From Panicum virgatum (Eukaryota; Streptophyta; Magnoliopsida; Poales; Poaceae), in contig NC_053139.1 of assembly GCF_016808335.1 (NCBI RefSeq), positions 14,681,819 to 14,745,818 on the forward strand: 64,000 bases of DNA, given 5' to 3'. Position numbers and translations under genes: made by a program. The notes under the pieces are model-generated. The model did no database searches. It was not told the origin of the DNA and saw only the letters and a list, made by a program, of their open reading frames with translations. Positions 42,373 through 52,596 of the stretch are shown one piece after another (within the stretch, counting starts at the first letter, position 1; each line of letters opens with the position of its first letter).

Positions 42373-43896
42373 TGTAACGAACATGGCACCATTGATGCCA
42401 TTTCGAGTGATTTTGGTGATCGAATGACAACACAACACTTGGACTAATATGATTGTTAAGATGATCATTCTCAGGCTTTTAGGTTCAAGTGATGACAAAG
42501 AGAAAGAGAAGATAGGCGTAGCAAGGCCCGATGGACTGCCCCTACGGGGGTTCCGCTACCCGGTTAGCGGACGGGGGTCGAGGGGGAGCCGCCCCTCGCG
42601 GGTCTCAGGGCAGCGCCCTGAAAGCTCTTCGATTCAGGAGCACCGGAAGAACCGACGCCAGGGCATCGGAGCATCCGATGGTAGTCGGAAGAACCGACGC
42701 CTTGATACTTTGGTGCAGAAGGGAATCGAAGCCAAGACAGCCTATAGGCACCGGTTGAACCGACGGTCCAAAATAGGGCATCGGTGCAATGGCCGTCCTT
42801 TGTACCAGAGACGATGTCAAGTGCCCAGAAGAAGTTTCTTCAGCACCGGTTCAACCGACGATGCATCGGTGCATACCACCGGTGTAATGACGTCAGCGTC
42901 CAGGAGAAGATTCCTTCAGCACCGGTTGAACCGGTGAGGCATCGGTGCAAAGCATCGGTTCAACCGGTGGTCTCTGCGTCAGCCGACAGGAGTCCAACGG
43001 CTACTTCGTGTTATGAGTGACCGGATGAACCGACGCTAGCCCGCCAAGAGGCATCGGTTCTTCCGGTGGTATGCAGATTTTCAGCTAACCGTTGGAGCAA
43101 CGGCTACAAGACTTGGTGGCCTATATATACGCCTCACCCCGGCCATTTGAAGCTTGCTGGAGTTGCTGGACATCCCTCACACACCCAAGAACATCTCCAA
43201 GCCATACAAAAGCATCAAGATCATATCCTTAGCCCTTAGCACACTTTGAGAGTGTTGTGTAAAGGATTAGCTCTTAGTGAGTGAGTTTGCAAGGCTTAGA
43301 GCCTTTGTGCTGTGGTTCATTAGTGAACCAAAACAAGAGCTTGGTGCGCCGGCACCTTGGAGCGTGGAGCTCGCCGGCAACGTCATCGACCCTCCGACTT
43401 GGTGTGGAGCGGCGACGACACCTTTGTGCGGGGGACGTGGAGACCCCCATCCTTTGTGGAGAAGCTCCTTAGTGGAACCCGGGGCCAAGGTGACCGTGAT
43501 TGTGTTCACGGAAGAGACTTGGTGGCCGAGTAGCAATACTCTTAGTGAGTGCTACAACAACGTGGATGTAGGTGTGCCTTTGTGGCTAACCGAACCACGG
43601 GATAAACACCCGCGTCAAGAGTTTGCTATCTCCTATCCCGCTCTTTAAGCTTCCGCATTTCATTCTAGTAATTTGTATGCCTTTACTTTCATAGAATAGT
43701 TTCTTGATAGGAAAGGCTATAGGTTGCTAAACTCTTTTGGGATAGGGGTTTTACACTAGAACAACCTAGTTGCACATATTGATAGCATGTTTTAGTTTAA
43801 GTTTAGTGCAAACTAGTTGGAGCCATAGGTCTAAGTTTTTATTAGTGCCTAATTCACCCCCTCCCCCTCTTAGGCTAGAGCACCCGATCACTTTCA
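42373..43896. mobile_element. Solo LTR, SIRE/Maximus-like copia, with 5-bp target duplication
   Basis: This 1524-bp sequence starts TGTAACGAAC and ends GATCACTTTCA. It is flanked by a perfect duplication ATGAC (42368-42372 and 43897-43901). The interior (AACACTTGGACTAATATG near the start; ATTCACCCCC ... GCACCCGATC near the end) matches SIRE-type grass LTRs. With no internal region, it is a solo LTR left by LTR-LTR recombination. Confidence 0.85.
42635..43080. repeat. Array of CACCGGTT(G/C)AACCG palindromes in the solo LTR
   Basis: About ten copies or half-copies of ACCGGTTSAACCGRYG and GCATCGGT motifs, such as CACCGGTTGAACCGACG, CACCGGTTCAACCGACG and CATCGGTTCAACCGGTGG, are spread at irregular spacing through 450 bp. 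Confidence 0.85.
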
Positions 43897-44039
43897 ATGA
43901 CTTGCTGCGGATGCCACTCCCTGGTGAACCCTCATCGCAAGAGGTGAATTAATTGCCTAAGTATTGGTGCGATGCTTTGAGGATGAACCCCCAACAGATT
44001 TAGAAGAAAGGCTGGTGTGCTATGTAACCTAACACCAGT

Positions 44040-44299
44040 TGTTATGGCTGTTGTTGGGCTGCAGATCGTGAGAGAGGGAGAGGGAGAGGGGGCGATTGCT
44101 AGGGTTTCGGGCGCCGAGGGAGGCCGGCCGCGGGGCTTTGCCCATGGCCGGCAAGAGAGAAGGGATTTCCTTCTAATCTCTTGCTTGATTAGATTGATAC
44201 ATCTCCTCTCCTCATATAGAGAGGTTTACTTGACCCCTAAGCAAGCGACTAATTAACCCTAATGGGCTAAGGCCCAATAGGCTCTTGACTCCTCTAACA
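44040..44299 (-). repeat. 3' LTR of the 1.5-kb element
   Basis: 260 bp, TGTTATGG to CTAACA on +. It differs from its partner by a few substitutions and small indels (for example CTCCTCATATAGAG versus CTTACATATAAG). Confidence 0.9.
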
Positions 44300-44830
44300 C
44301 TACACCCCACCTGGACATGCAGCTCGTCCTCGAGCTGCAACCCAACGATAACGCTAACAATGACTCCACTAGACGCAAACCGAACTCCTAAGAACAAGCC
44401 TTTTACATCTCGGCTTATTTTAAATAAACTAAATAAATTGCGACTCTTTATTTTTGACTCCTGAAGATAAGGTGGACACCCTCCACGTGCTGGACCTGCA
44501 CGTATATGTAGCCTCCTGAATCCCATGGAGACCATCGGAACGAAAGGGGAGCGCGGGTACGGCCACCAGGAATTAATCGGGACCGCGTCCAGCGGAGACG
44601 TCCTCGCGACGGCCGGTAGCGGAAAGCGGTGGAACTAGGCAGTGCATCCCCGCCGATGACAAAGAGCAAACCGCCTCCCCTACCACTGCTGCCGCAGAGT
44701 TGGAGGTCGCCGACGCCGACCGCGGAAACAACACCCTGCTCGCGCGTGAAGATAGCAGCAAACTGGCGTGATTGCTGGTGGCCGTCCGACGGGACGCGGA
44801 CACGCCCCCCTTTGCCGAGGTCGACCGCCG

Positions 44831-45058
44831 TCAAGGCCACCTCGTGCACTGCAGCCGACGCCGCGCTAGGAGGCCGCGAACTGCAGCCTGCAGCCGCACC
44901 GCCGCAAACACATGGCAGGCATCCTCCCATGCAAACGCTTCTTCTTCCCGAGCTGTGGCAAGGCTACTACTGCAGGGACGACTGGATGCCAGCAGCGCAC
45001 TGCAGCCTGCAGCAGCGCCGCCGCTGCCTGGATGCCATCCACACCCCCTAGAAGACAC
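44831..45058 (-). CDS. ORF of the 1.5-kb element with IQ-like motif
   Basis: The 75-residue frame contains CHVFAAVRLQAAVRGLLARR, which fits the calmodulin-binding IQ pattern (IQxxxRGxxxR) loosely, with LQ in place of IQ. It lies on the coding strand of the element after the gag-like frame and probably belonged to the same ORF before a frameshift. The motif may be captured host sequence or chance in Ala/Arg-rich text. Confidence 0.35.
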   Translation of the reverse strand: MSSRGCGWHPGSGGAAAGCSALLASSRPCSSSLATAREEEAFAWEDACHVFAAVRLQAAVRGLLARRRLQCTRWP

Positions 45059-45275
45059 CCTCGCAGTGTTGCTGCGATGGCACGGGGCTAGGGGCGGTGA
45101 ACGATGGGAAGGCGGCCGCGAACCTTGACTCCAACGAGGTCAGGCGGGCCTCCATGCGCGCCTCCAGGCTGCCGAGTAGCTTGGTCATCAGGGCGGCGAG
45201 TTCTTCCAAAGTCGTCGGCAGAGGTGACGGCAGTGGCGCGGGGGTCTTCTCGTTGCCTGGCATTGCTGATACCAT
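45048..45275 (-). CDS. Short ORF of the 1.5-kb element, gag-like coiled coil
   Basis: The 75-residue frame MVSAMPGNEKTPAPLPSPLP then a helix EELAALMTKLLGSLEARMEARLT starts directly after the primer-binding site. A Pro-rich start followed by a short amphipathic helix is seen at the start of gag-like ORFs of non-autonomous grass elements. The function is unknown. Confidence 0.4.
   Translation of the reverse strand: MVSAMPGNEKTPAPLPSPLPTTLEELAALMTKLLGSLEARMEARLTSLESRFAAAFPSFTAPSPVPSQQHCEGVF
45255..45274 (-). other. Primer-binding site of the 1.5-kb element
   Basis: The minus strand reads TGGTATCAGCAATGCCAGGC, related to the initiator-Met tRNA primer type, 3 nt inside the LTR. Confidence 0.8.
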
Positions 45276-45277
45276 AT

Positions 45278-45537
45278 TGTTATGGCTGTTGTTGGGCTAC
45301 AGATCGTGAGAGAGGGAGAGGGAGAGGGGGCGATTGCTAGGGTTTCGGGCGCCGAGGGAGGCCAGCCGCGAGGCTTTGCCCACGGCCGGCAAGAGAGAAG
45401 GGATTTCCTTCTAATATCTTGCTTGATTAGATTGATACATCTCCTTTCCTTACATATAAGGGTTTACTTGACCCCTAAGCAAGCGACTAATTAACCCTGA
45501 TGGGCTAAGGCCTAATAGGCCCTTGACTCCTCTAACA
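45278..45537 (-). repeat. 5' LTR of the 1.5-kb element
   Basis: 260 bp, adjacent to the primer-binding site on its lower side. Confidence 0.9.
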
Positions 45538-45689
45538 CCAGTTTGGTTACGAGCGTGTCCTGCCATTTTTCTGTACTGTTGGTTAGCTGCACAATTGATT
45601 TGCCTTTTAAGTTAAACTAAAGCCCAGCCTTATCGCCTCCATTTGAATATAAAAAGAATAATTTCATGCCAAAAGCGTCATTCACTTAC

Positions 45690-45794
45690 TTGATATTCCC
45701 CGGCTTCATCCACACCAACATGATATGACTGATGGGAGACTTCAGGATTGAAATTAAATACGAAAAGAAAAGGCCCCCTTGTGAAACATATGAC
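45690..45794 (-). CDS. Branching-enzyme-like exon (VICFTRGPFLFVFNFNPE)
   Basis: Acceptor TTCTGGCAG, donor TATCAA|GTAAGT, phase 0 both sides, 35 codons. RGPFLFVFNFNPE and YHVGVDEAGEYQ are typical of the C-terminal beta domain of branching enzymes. Confidence 0.88.
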
Positions 45795-45956
45795 CTGCCA
45801 GAACGAGGAATGTAATTAGAAAATATCTCATAAATTCTGAAAGAATTTTCTGTCAAATGAAATAGTATTGCTTTATCTTGTCTTCATTACTCCACTGGCT
45901 GAGTTTGGCATGTTGAAGACAAACAATCCTAATTCGTTCTGATGATTGGAAGGTGG

Positions 45957-46071
45957 TGTTGGTGTATATGTGAGCCCATGTATAGAGGCCTATCTAGAGG
46001 CTCATGTATAAGATCTATATATCCCACCCTTCTAGGGTTTGAAGGAATACAAGCCATTATTCTCTCCTACA
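45957..46071 (+). repeat. 5' LTR of the copia element
   Basis: 115 bp, TG...CA, abutting the primer-binding site. It has a 12-bp segment (CCTATCTAGAGG region) that the 3' LTR lacks. Confidence 0.9.
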
Positions 46072-46139
46072 TGGTATCATTAGCCTAGGGTTAGGGTTTC
46101 CTCTCTCCTCCCTCCCCTCCCAGCCGCTGCCGCCGGCGC

Positions 46140-47700
46140 ATGGCCGGCCGCCGGCACCGCCCCTCTCGGTGCCGCCCCTCCTCTCCCCTCCCTCTTTCCC
46201 TCCCCTTCCTCTCTCCCCTGCTGCTGGCTCTGCTCGCGCACCTGCTCTGGGCGCATGGACGCCGGCCGTCGGCCGCCGCCTCCACCCCTGCTCTGGGTGC
46301 GTTGGGCGCCACGGCCTCCTTTGCTCTGCGTGGCTCCGGCCGGCCCGATCCGCCGCCGCTCTGGCCGTCCGCGGGAGCCTTGGCCGCCGCCCCATCCGGC
46401 CCTAGCGCCCCTCCGGCCTTAGGCGCTGGCGTGTGGCCCGCCGCGGCCCTGGCCGCCCAGGGTGCAGGGCGCGCTGGCCCTGCTGCCGGATCCGCCCCTC
46501 CCAAGCAGGTGTGCCTCGATCCGCCCACCCTTGCCTGGCGCGCCCCTGCTGCAGGGGTCGCGGCCCCTACCGCCGCCCTGCTGCCGCGCACCTTTGCTAC
46601 TGCTGCAGGCGGGCAGGACCTGGTCGCCGCCGCCCCTGGTGCCCGCCCCGCCTGCGCCCTTGCCGTGCCCCGCGGGCCGCTCGACGCCGCCACCGTCGCA
46701 CCCCAGGGCCACCCCGCCGGCGCCCTTGCTGTGCCCCGCGGGCCGCTCGACGCCGCTACCGTCGCGCACCAGGGCCGCCCTGCCAGATCCATCGCGAGCG
46801 TGGGCGCCAACGCCGCCACTGCAGCTGCCCAGGGCACCCTGGCCCTCGCCGCCGCTGCCCAGGCTGGCCTTCCTAGCGCCCTAAGCGCCGCTGCCGCCGG
46901 ATCCGCCGTCGCCCGCCTCGCAGCCGCCCTCCGGGACCTCGAGGCCAATCTCGTCGACGCCAAGCTCGCGTGGGCGCACACCGCGCAGGCCGCTGCGCGG
47001 CGTTGCGCCGGTCGCGCGGACGCCCGTGGCTGCGCCCGCGGTGCCTCTGCCCGCGATGCCCGCACCCGTGCTCCTGCACGTGCCCTTAGCGCCCATGCCC
47101 GTGCCCGTGGCGCCCGTGCCTGCATTTGGTATGCACCCCGCGTACGCGCCGTTCGCCGTCGCCGCCTTCCGCGGGCAGCCGATCGCCGTCGGAGCTGCTA
47201 CGGCCGACGACGCTCTCGCCGCGGCCCTCCTCACTCCAAGTACGAGGTGTCGGCGGCTCAGGAGCGGGCCCACGCGGCTGCCCTCGCTTGGGAGCGTGAG
47301 CGCTCTGCGGCCGACGCTCTCTCTCGTCGGGTCGCCGCAGAGAAGCCCTACTTCCTTGTCCCGCCCATCGTCCCTTTCGCCGAGCACGGTGCTTCGTCCT
47401 CCCACCATGCTCCGCCCTCTGGATCTGGACCCCGGATCGACCCGCCCGACCCCCTCCTTGGTGCTCCTCTCACCGGCCAGACCGGGGGTGGGGGAGGCCG
47501 AGGGTGTCGTCGGCGGAGGGGACGTGGTGGTGGTGCTCGGGGCACTCCGGACCCGACTCCGGCTTCCACTCCTGCTCCTGGCCCTGGAGGTACGCCCTGG
47601 CCATCCTTCAGCGCATCCCAATGTGGCCGTTTTAGGGTCAGGGGGGCCTCGTCCTCAGCCCCAGCCGGCGGCCATGCTCGCCGCTGCTGCTCCCCTGTTC
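46140..47700 (+). pseudogene. copia gag region, Ala/Pro-rich and atypical
   Basis: The first ATG after the primer-binding site opens a 561-codon frame dominated by Ala, Pro and Arg; homologous reading moves to another frame by about 47026. A coiled-coil-like part (KYEVSAAQERAHAAALAWER) and a WPSF segment near 47600 resemble the end of copia gag, but no CCHC zinc knuckle or UBN2-type capsid is visible. A 66-bp tandem duplication lies at about 46650-46790. Extreme GC bias makes antisense frames open as well. Confidence 0.5.
46650..46790 (+). repeat. 66-bp tandem duplication in copia gag
   Basis: GTGCCCCGCGGGCCGCTCGA starts at 46665 and again at 46731; the surrounding text also repeats. It encodes repeated Ala/Pro/Arg residues. 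Confidence 0.8.
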
Positions 47701-49566
47701 GCGCCGGTCAGCACCGAGTGGATCGGCGACTCGGGTGCCTCCTTCCACACCACCCCACATGTCGGTATCCTCTCTTCTGTCCGACCCCCACACCCCTCTT
47801 ATTCTTCTTCCATCATGGTTGGTGACGGGTCTTGCCTTCTTGTCACCGCCGTGGGTTCTGCTCCTGGCTCCTTTCGTCTTCCCAATGTCCTTGTTGCTCC
47901 GTAGATGGTTCATAACCTTCTTTCCATTCGTCAGTTTACAGCTGACAATTCTTGTTCCATTGAGTTTGATTCTTCTGGCCTCGCTATAAAGGATTCGGCC
48001 TCCCGGCGTCCGCTACTCCGGTGTGACAGCACGGGGCCCCTTTACACCCTTCGCCTTCCTTCTTCTGTTGCACCACTCCCGCCATCTTCTTCGCCCTAGC
48101 TGTCCTGGTCTGCCACTTTTGCCGCGACGCCGTCTTCCACCACCTGGCACTGCCATCTTGGTCACCCTGGCCGTGACATTCTGGCTCAGCTCAGTCGTAG
48201 TGCCGATGTTCCTGGCACTAGGGCTCCTGCTGAGCCCCTTTCACATGCGTGCCAGCTCGGTCGTCATGTTCGGCTCCCTTTTCCTTCTTCTTCGCATGCG
48301 ACGCATGCATTTGATCTTGTTCACTGTGACCTGTGGACCTCTCCTGTACTTAGCCTTTCCGGTTATAACTACTATCTGGTGGTGGTCGATGACTTCTTGC
48401 ACTACTCTTGGACATTTCCTTTGCACGCCAAATCTGAGACCTTCCCCACCCTCCTCCACTTCTTTGCCTGGGTGTCCACTCAGTTCGGCCTCACCGTTAA
48501 GGCCGTCCAGTGTGACAATGGGCGGGAGTTCGACAACTCCACCTCCCGTTCTTTCTTCCTCTCTCGGGGTGTTCAGCTGCGTATGTCTTGTCCGTATACC
48601 TCTCCTCAGAACGGCAAGGCTGAGCGGATGATTTGCACGACGAACGACGTCGTGCGCACCCTTCTGATCTAGGCCTCTCTACCCCCGCGCTTCTGGGCTG
48701 AGAGCCTCCACACCGCCACCTACTTGCTCAACTGTCTTCCGTCCACTGCTTCTCCTGCTCCCACTCCACACCACGCACTTTTCGGTACTCCTCCTCGCTA
48801 CGACCACCTTCGGGTCTTCGGGTGTGCGTGTTACCCTAACACCACCGCCACTGCTCCTCACAAGCTGGCGCCCCGCTCGACTCGTTGTGTGCTCCTTGGT
48901 TACTCCCCTGACCACAAGGGGTACCGATGCTTTGACCTCACCTCTCGGCGCGTCCTGATCTCCCGACACGTCTTTGACGAGTCGGATTTCCCCTACTCCA
49001 CCTCATCCACACCTTCTCCTGACCCCGAGCTGGAGTCCCTGTTTCCAACTGACCCGGTGGTTCAGCCACCTTTACCTATCTTTCCTTTCCTTGCAGGTTT
49101 TCCCGGCACACTGGCACCACTGCCGGTGATCCCTGCTGCGCCACGCGCGGCTCCGGTGTCCGCGGTCGCACCACACGCGGCCCCCGGACCTTCGGTCATG
49201 CCGCGCGCAGACCCGGTGTCTCCTGCTGCACCACGCGCGGCCCCGGTGCCTCTCACTGCACCTGCATGGTACGCTCAGCCAATGCAGGTGTACCAGCATC
49301 GTCCGGCGCCGACTCCGGCGCCGCTGCGGTACGCTCAGCCGGTGCAAGTGTACCGGCGTCGTTCGGCGCCAGTACCGGCGCCGACTCTATCTCCGGAGGC
49401 TCCTCCGACGCCTACACCGGAGTCGTCGCCGCCGCCATCTACACCAGAGCTGCCGCCGCCTCCGCCGACTCGCTCTCGAGTCGAGCCAGTGGTGTACCGC
49501 CCGCCCGTCGTCCATCGGGATCCTCGACATATCCATCCTATGGTGACTCGGCGGATGGCGTCTTAG
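47700..49566 (+). pseudogene. copia protease and integrase
   Basis: One frame, interrupted by TAG at 47902, 48097 and 48670. Protease: WIGDSGASFHTTPH. The GAG-pre-integrase zinc region keeps WHCHLGHPGRDIL. The integrase core has DLVHCDLWTSP (D), VKAVQCDNGREF (D) and TSPQNGKAERM (E), all three catalytic residues present. The chromodomain-free C-terminus HLRVFGCACYPN ... RCVLLGYSPDHKGYRCFD fits copia. A Pro-rich repetitive tail (49110-49500) ends at a stop near 49566, and pol resumes in another frame. Confidence 0.88.
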
Positions 49567-49599
49567 GCCGCCTCTCTCTCCCACCCAGGGCGAGCCGCG

Positions 49600-51135
49600 G
49601 GTCTCTCCGGTACCCTCCTCTGTCCGCGACGCCCTGGCGGATCCTCACTGGCGTCGCGCGATGGAAGAGGAGTACGCGGCTCTCCTTGCCAACCAGACGT
49701 GGGACCTCGTGCCGCGTCCGTCTGGTTACAATGTGGTCACTGGCAAGTGGATCTGGACGCATAAGCGTCGGGATGATGGCACACAGGAGCGCTACAAGGC
49801 TCGCTGGGTTCTCCGGGGTTTCACTCAGCGGCCTGGTGTGGACTATGATGAGACCTTCAGTCCAGTGGTGAAGCCTGCTACTGTGCGCACGGTCCTCTCA
49901 CTTGCGCTCTCGCGCTCCTGGACTGTGCACCAGCTGGACGTGAGGAATGCCTTTCTTCACGGCACTCTGTCAGAGATAGTGTACTGCTCTCAGCCGGCGG
50001 GATTCGTGGACTCAAGTCGTCCGGATATGGTCTGCCGGCTCAACAAGTCCCTCTATGGTCTGAAGCAGGCTCCTCAGGCTTGGTACTCTCGGTTCGCCAT
50101 GTTTTTGCTGACTTTGGTGTTTATAGAGGCCAAGTCTGACACGTCTCTCTTCATCTACCGCTGTGGGGATGAGACTGCATATCTGCTGCTCAATGTCGAT
50201 GACATTGTGCTCACAGCCTCCAATCAGCAGTTGCTTCAAAGTGTCATCTCCTCTTTGCAGCAGGAGCTTGCTATGAAGGATCTGGGTCAGCTCCACCACT
50301 TCTTGGGCGCCACTGTTGAGCCTCGCTCGTCTGGTCTTCTCCGTCACCAGCGGCAGTACGCACTCGATATTCTGGAGCGGGCAGGGATGACTGATTGCAA
50401 GCCCTGCTCCACTCCTGTCAACACTCAGGCGAAGCTGTCTAATGATCTGGGTGATCCGGTGGCTGATCCTACTGCCTACCGGAGTCTAGCTGGCAATTGC
50501 AGTACCTCACCTTCACCAGGCCGGACCTCACCTACGCTGTTCAGCAGGTCTGTCTCCATATGCATGATCCTCGGGAGTCACATCTTGATGCGCTGAAGCG
50601 TCTCCTCCGCTACGTCCGTGGCACTATGGACCTCGGCCTGGTGCTTCACCGCTCGTCTTCTGCTGAGCTAGTGGTCTACACCGACGCTGACTGGGCTGGC
50701 TGCCCGAACACTCGTCGCTCCACTTCCGGCTACGCCGTCTTCCTGGGCGGCAACCTGGTCTCCTGGTCGTCCAAGCGGCAGCCGGTTGTCTCCCGCTCCA
50801 GTGCTGAGGCGGAGTACCGGGCTGTCACCAACGGCGTGGCGGAGGCGTCCTGGCTACGACAGCTCTTGGCGGAGCTCCACAGCCCGCTCGCCAAGAGTAC
50901 GCTCGTCTACTGCGACAACGTCAGCGCCGTGTATCTCTCCACCAACCCCGTCCAGCATCAGCGGACGAAGCATGTGGAGATCGACCTACACTTCGTGCGC
51001 GACAGAGTCATCATCGGCGATGTTCGGGTACTACATGTCCCGACTACCTACCAGTTTGCTGACATCTTCACCAAGGGACTGCCCTCCTCGACCTTCTCGG
51101 AGTTTCGCTCCAGCCTCAACGTAGCCGGTGGCTAG
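49600..51135 (+). pseudogene. copia reverse transcriptase and RNase H
   Basis: RVT_2 starts at EEEYAALLANQTWDLVPRP and includes GKWIWTHKRRDDG, VHQLDVRNAFLHG and a catalytic box NVDDIVLTA, where most copia elements have YVDD. The frame shifts near 50495 from SLAG to LQYLTFTRPDLTYAV. RNase H continues with VVYTDADWAGCPNTRRST, SRSSAEAEYRAVT and LVYCDNVSAVYLSTNPV (D, E, D). It ends FADIFTKGLPS ... NVAGG, TAG at 51133. Confidence 0.9.
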
Positions 51136-51174
51136 TTGTGGCTGCGGGGGGTATTTGCCCTTTATACTCTATTT

Positions 51175-51292
51175 GTAATCTCTTCTTGTCCAGTCTTGAA
51201 CACCGCTGTGCCGGTAGTTCAGACTGCGGCAGGTGTTGGCTTTCTTGTTGTCCAATCTTGAACACCGCTGCGCCGGTAGTTCAGACTGCGGG
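51175..51292 (+). repeat. Tandem duplication upstream of the copia 3' LTR
   Basis: GTCCAGTCTTGAACACCGCT then GCCGGTAGTTCAGACTGCGG occurs at about 51188-51235 and again at about 51249-51292, period about 61 bp. The second copy ends in a GGGGGG tract that acts as the likely polypurine tract. Confidence 0.85.
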
Positions 51293-51295
51293 GGG

Positions 51296-51398
51296 TGTTG
51301 GTGTATATGTGAGACCATGTATAGAGGCCCATGTATAGGATCTATATATCCCACCCTTATAGGGTTTGGAGGAATACAAGCCATTATTCTCTCCTACA
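51296..51398 (+). repeat. 3' LTR of the copia element
   Basis: 103 bp, TGTTGGTGTATATGTGAG to CTCTCCTACA, preceded by GCGGGGGG. Confidence 0.9.
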
Positions 51399-51429
51399 GG
51401 GGGACTGCGAATATTGTGCTTGTAGAACT

Positions 51430-52130
51430 AAGAAAAGGAAACAGTTCTTTTTCTCGAACTACGCAAGAGCTGCATGTCATTTAATTAACAAGAATAATAA
51501 AGTACAAAGATCAGGAGGGAAGTCCTGATCCAAACACACTCATACACCCCAAAATTCTAACAAAAAGTTATACAACGTGCCAGACACCACTATAAAATGA
51601 CCAAACCAGCGAGAGCTAAGAACTCTGTGCGAGCACGCAGGACAGCAGATTCGCAAGTCCTTTTCCACCAGCCATACAACCAGATTAACACTAGGTGCGG
51701 TCCCACAAAAAAACAGTCACATCTGTATTTCCAGAACTCCCATGCGACAGGAGTGACAAGAGTCTGAAAACCTTTCCAGAATTCCTCCGGGACTTGTTTG
51801 GTAGCACCAAACCAACCAACTGGAGAAGCAGGCAGTGTCCAGTCTAGGTGTCAAACTGTCAACCACCCTAAACCGACACCCTGCAACAATATGAACCAAA
51901 CCTACCTCGCAAATACGCAAGACACAAGGATGTGCTGGATGTCCTCATCCGCTTGATCACATAGAGGACAGGTACCAGGGTGGGGGAAAACCACACTTGG
52001 CTAAGCGATCCACGGTCCAATATCTATTCATGACTGTGAACCATAGAAAAAATTTGCAACGCAGTGGGGACTTGACCTAATAAAACCAGGAAAATAAAGA
52101 GAAACAGCGCAAAAATCCTACTTTACCCAC
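51430..52130 (-). mobile_element. 5'-truncated LINE fragment in branching-enzyme intron
   Basis: Minus-strand text in mixed frames encodes the zf-RVT region (RCKFFLWFTVMNRYWTVDRL, CPLCDQADEDIQHIL) and the C-terminal tail (EFWKGFQTLVT.VAWEFWKYR). The 3' end carries the conserved TTAATTAAATGACATGCAGC then TCTTGCGTAGTTCGAGAAAAA motif (51495-51440). It adjoins the copia 3' LTR. Confidence 0.75.
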
Positions 52131-52587
52131 ACTTTTACTTCATCTACCAGCACCTGCAAAAGGTCCAAGTGACTATTTGGTTTGTTGCCCACATGAACCT
52201 TACCAAATATTGCTAATGCCAATACCTAGGAAATACCAAAACATGACAAAAGAAAATGATGTTTGGGTTGTAGCCATACCAACTACTGGGCTGTGCCAAA
52301 TAGGGCCCACATTCTTTCTGGCCAGATCCCCATACAACTCTCCTAAAGTTAGAAATAGCATTACTTCAATACCCAAATTGAGCACGTGTTAACAATTATT
52401 TTGTGGTCCTGAGACAAATCACGGCTATGTTATGGGTTTTAGTAAGGCAAAATAGGTGAAATCGACCCTGAACTCTTGGCAAAGGGTCAAGTTCGTCCCT
52501 GTACTTTTGTTTGGGCCAATTTAGTCCTCAAACTATAGTTCTTAGCTTCAGTTACATCCTTCATCCAAACTGTCGTTAGCAACACCG
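52131..52587. other. Intron stretch with arm of an older Mutator-like repeat
   Basis: From about 52443, GGCAAAATAGGTGAAATCGA then AAGGGTCAAGTTCGTCCCTG resembles the arm of the adjacent 574-bp MITE, so a related older element seems to have been the target. 52165-52395 contains AT-rich text with CCAAATA/TATTTGG phrases but no clear termini. Confidence 0.4.
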
Positions 52588-52596
52588 TGAAATCAT

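Larger units (their letters stand above)
44040..45537 (-). mobile_element. Small non-autonomous LTR element, 1.5 kb, complete
   Basis: Two 260-bp LTRs (44040-44299 and 45278-45537) begin TGTTATGGCTG and end CTCTAACA on the plus strand. Perfect 5-bp duplications CCAGT flank them (44035-44039 and 45538-45542). The primer-binding site on the minus strand is TGGTATCAGCAATGC, just inside the 45278 LTR, so the element reads on -. The LTRs are about 95% identical by eye, so it is fairly young. There is no pol. Confidence 0.92.
45957..51398 (+). mobile_element. Full-length Ty1/copia retrotransposon with very short LTRs
   Basis: Terminal repeats of 115 bp (45957-46071) and 103 bp (51296-51398) start TGTTGGTGTATATGTGAG and end CTCTCCTACA. 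The primer-binding site TGGTATCATTAGCC follows at 46072. Pol has copia order: protease, integrase, RT, RNase H. Flanks GGTGG and GGGGG agree at 4 of 5 bases. Stops and frameshifts break gag-pol. It lies in the intron between branching-enzyme exons 54678 and 45794. Confidence 0.9.

Noticed and set aside
46091..47125. 344-aa Ala/Arg-rich frame on the minus strand
   Set aside because: It is a shadow of the GC-rich copia gag region; composition alone keeps it open and it lacks any motif.
52165..52400. Candidate MITE with CCAAATA/TATTTGG phrases
   Set aside because: No matching termini or target duplication could be placed by eye.
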